Assembly: GCA_963712565.1 (NCBI GenBank)
Contig: CAVQIP010000032.1
Location: forward strand, 1 to 64,000
From: VAZQ01 sp963712565
Lineage (GTDB): Bacteria; Pseudomonadota; Alphaproteobacteria; Rhizobiales; Xanthobacteraceae
Reading direction: 5' to 3'
DNA length: 64,000 nucleotides
Every line of letters starts with the position of its first letter. Within the stretch, counting starts at the first letter, position 1. The notes under the pieces were generated by a model. That model did not search any database. It was not told the origin of the DNA and saw only the letters and a list, made by a program, of their open reading frames with translations. Below are positions 63,485 through 64,000 of the stretch, piece by piece. The translations under genes and the position numbers were made by a program.

Positions 63485-64000
63485 TCACGGCAATGCTGCG
63501 AGCAGGTGGCCGAAGCCTGGCCGCGGCTGGCGCACGTGCAGGCGCTTCTGAATTTCCCAGACGCGTGCCGTCACCGGATGGACCACCGGCACCTGCAAAT
63601 CCTGCTCCAGCGTCTCGATGATATCAAGCGTGCGCCAGCCGGAACCCAGCATGTAGATCGCGTCGGCGCCCTTGGCTTTGAGAAAATTGCGCTTGATGTG
63701 GGCGTAGACCTGATGGCTCGACAATTCCTGCACCTTGTCGAAGGGCACGTCGATGCCCGCCATGTCGCGCACCGTGAAGCCGGCGTCGCGGAAATATCTG
63801 GCAAAGATGGCATTGAGCTTGGGCGGAAAGTAAGTCGCGCCGACGATGGACTTGGCTTTCAGCGCCTTGAGCGCGTTCACGTGGTTCTGCGCCACGCTCA
63901 TGATCGGGGTCTTGTACTTCTTCTCCCAAGCCGAGACGATCTCGGCTTCCCGCTTGCGGCCCTGCACCATGAACGGCGGCGCGCCGTGCGGATGGATCAG
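63485..64000 (-). CDS. Asp/Glu racemase / maleate cis-trans isomerase family protein, 5' part outside window
   Basis: 171 C-terminal codons are visible. The window edge cuts off the N-terminus with the first catalytic Cys. HPHGAPPFMVQGR, TPIMSVAQNHVNALKALKAKSIVGATYFPPKLNAIFARYF, GADAIYMLGSGWRTLDIIETLEQDLQVPVVHPVTARVWEIQKRL fit the maleate isomerase / arylmalonate decarboxylase branch. In that branch the second active-site Cys lies in the GSGxR-type loop; here LGSGWRTLD has Ser-Gly-Trp and no Cys, so classical racemase chemistry is doubtful. Confidence 0.8.
   Translation of the reverse strand: MIHPHGAPPFMVQGRKREAEIVSAWEKKYKTPIMSVAQNHVNALKALKAKSIVGATYFPPKLNAIFARYFRDAGFTVRDMAGIDVPFDKVQELSSHQVYAHIKRNFLKAKGADAIYMLGSGWRTLDIIETLEQDLQVPVVHPVTARVWEIQKRLHVRQPRPGFGHLLAALP

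Overview
The window is high-GC, gene-dense DNA from an alphaproteobacterium of the order Hyphomicrobiales (Rhizobiales), most like the Bradyrhizobium/Xanthobacteraceae side of that order. The evidence is a serC leader RNA before serC-serA, the purA / rpoH / rluD neighbourhood, rhizobial-type palindromic intergenic repeats, many orphan Bug-type solute-binding proteins, and GGAAC-N16/17-xGTT promoters of the alphaproteobacterial general stress sigma factor. At least seven genes carry frame-breaking indels (about six in glmM, one each in bfr, purA, a small cysteine-rich gene, glgB, treS-mak and glgE). The protein sequence resumes cleanly after each break and almost all are single-base insertions, so this looks like an error-bearing draft assembly, not gene decay.

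Layout. 1-12.5 kb is housekeeping: glmM (cut by the window edge), bfd/bfr iron storage, serC-serA, purA, a proline-rich membrane protein, rpoH, rluD, a small membrane protein sharing its start with rluD, tRNA-Glu(CTC), and a small cysteine-rich gene. 12.5-23.3 kb holds a likely seven-gene minus-strand operon: secreted VOC protein, DoxX, amylo-alpha-1,6-glucosidase, a large MGH1-like glucosidase, SDR, GMC oxidoreductase and MFS transporter. 23.8-31.1 kb is a transport region: three Bug-type binding proteins and a complete NMT1/SsuABC-type ABC transporter. 31.2-36.5 kb has a secreted YqgE and a 1505-residue autotransporter. 37-40 kb has a broken molybdopterin oxidoreductase remnant and a DoxX / luciferase-like monooxygenase / Rieske oxygenase set.

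40.2-56.5 kb is the most coherent block. It is a head-to-tail, mostly start-stop-overlapping operon glgE, treS-maltokinase, glgB, treX/glgX, treZ, treY, with malQ divergent from it. It joins the GlgE route (trehalose to maltose to maltose-1-phosphate to alpha-glucan, then branching) to the TreX-TreZ-TreY route (debranching, then trehalose release), giving a closed trehalose/alpha-glucan cycle. Near-consensus EcfG (general stress) promoters lie before glgE, malQ and a 66-residue unknown gene next to malQ.

57-64 kb has a heme-binding beta-propeller protein with a partner cytochrome c, a TAXI-type binding protein without a signal peptide, two more Bug-type binding proteins, a cupin-like protein and the 3' part of an Asp/Glu racemase/maleate isomerase family gene. 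No CRISPR array, insertion sequence, prophage or rRNA was seen.
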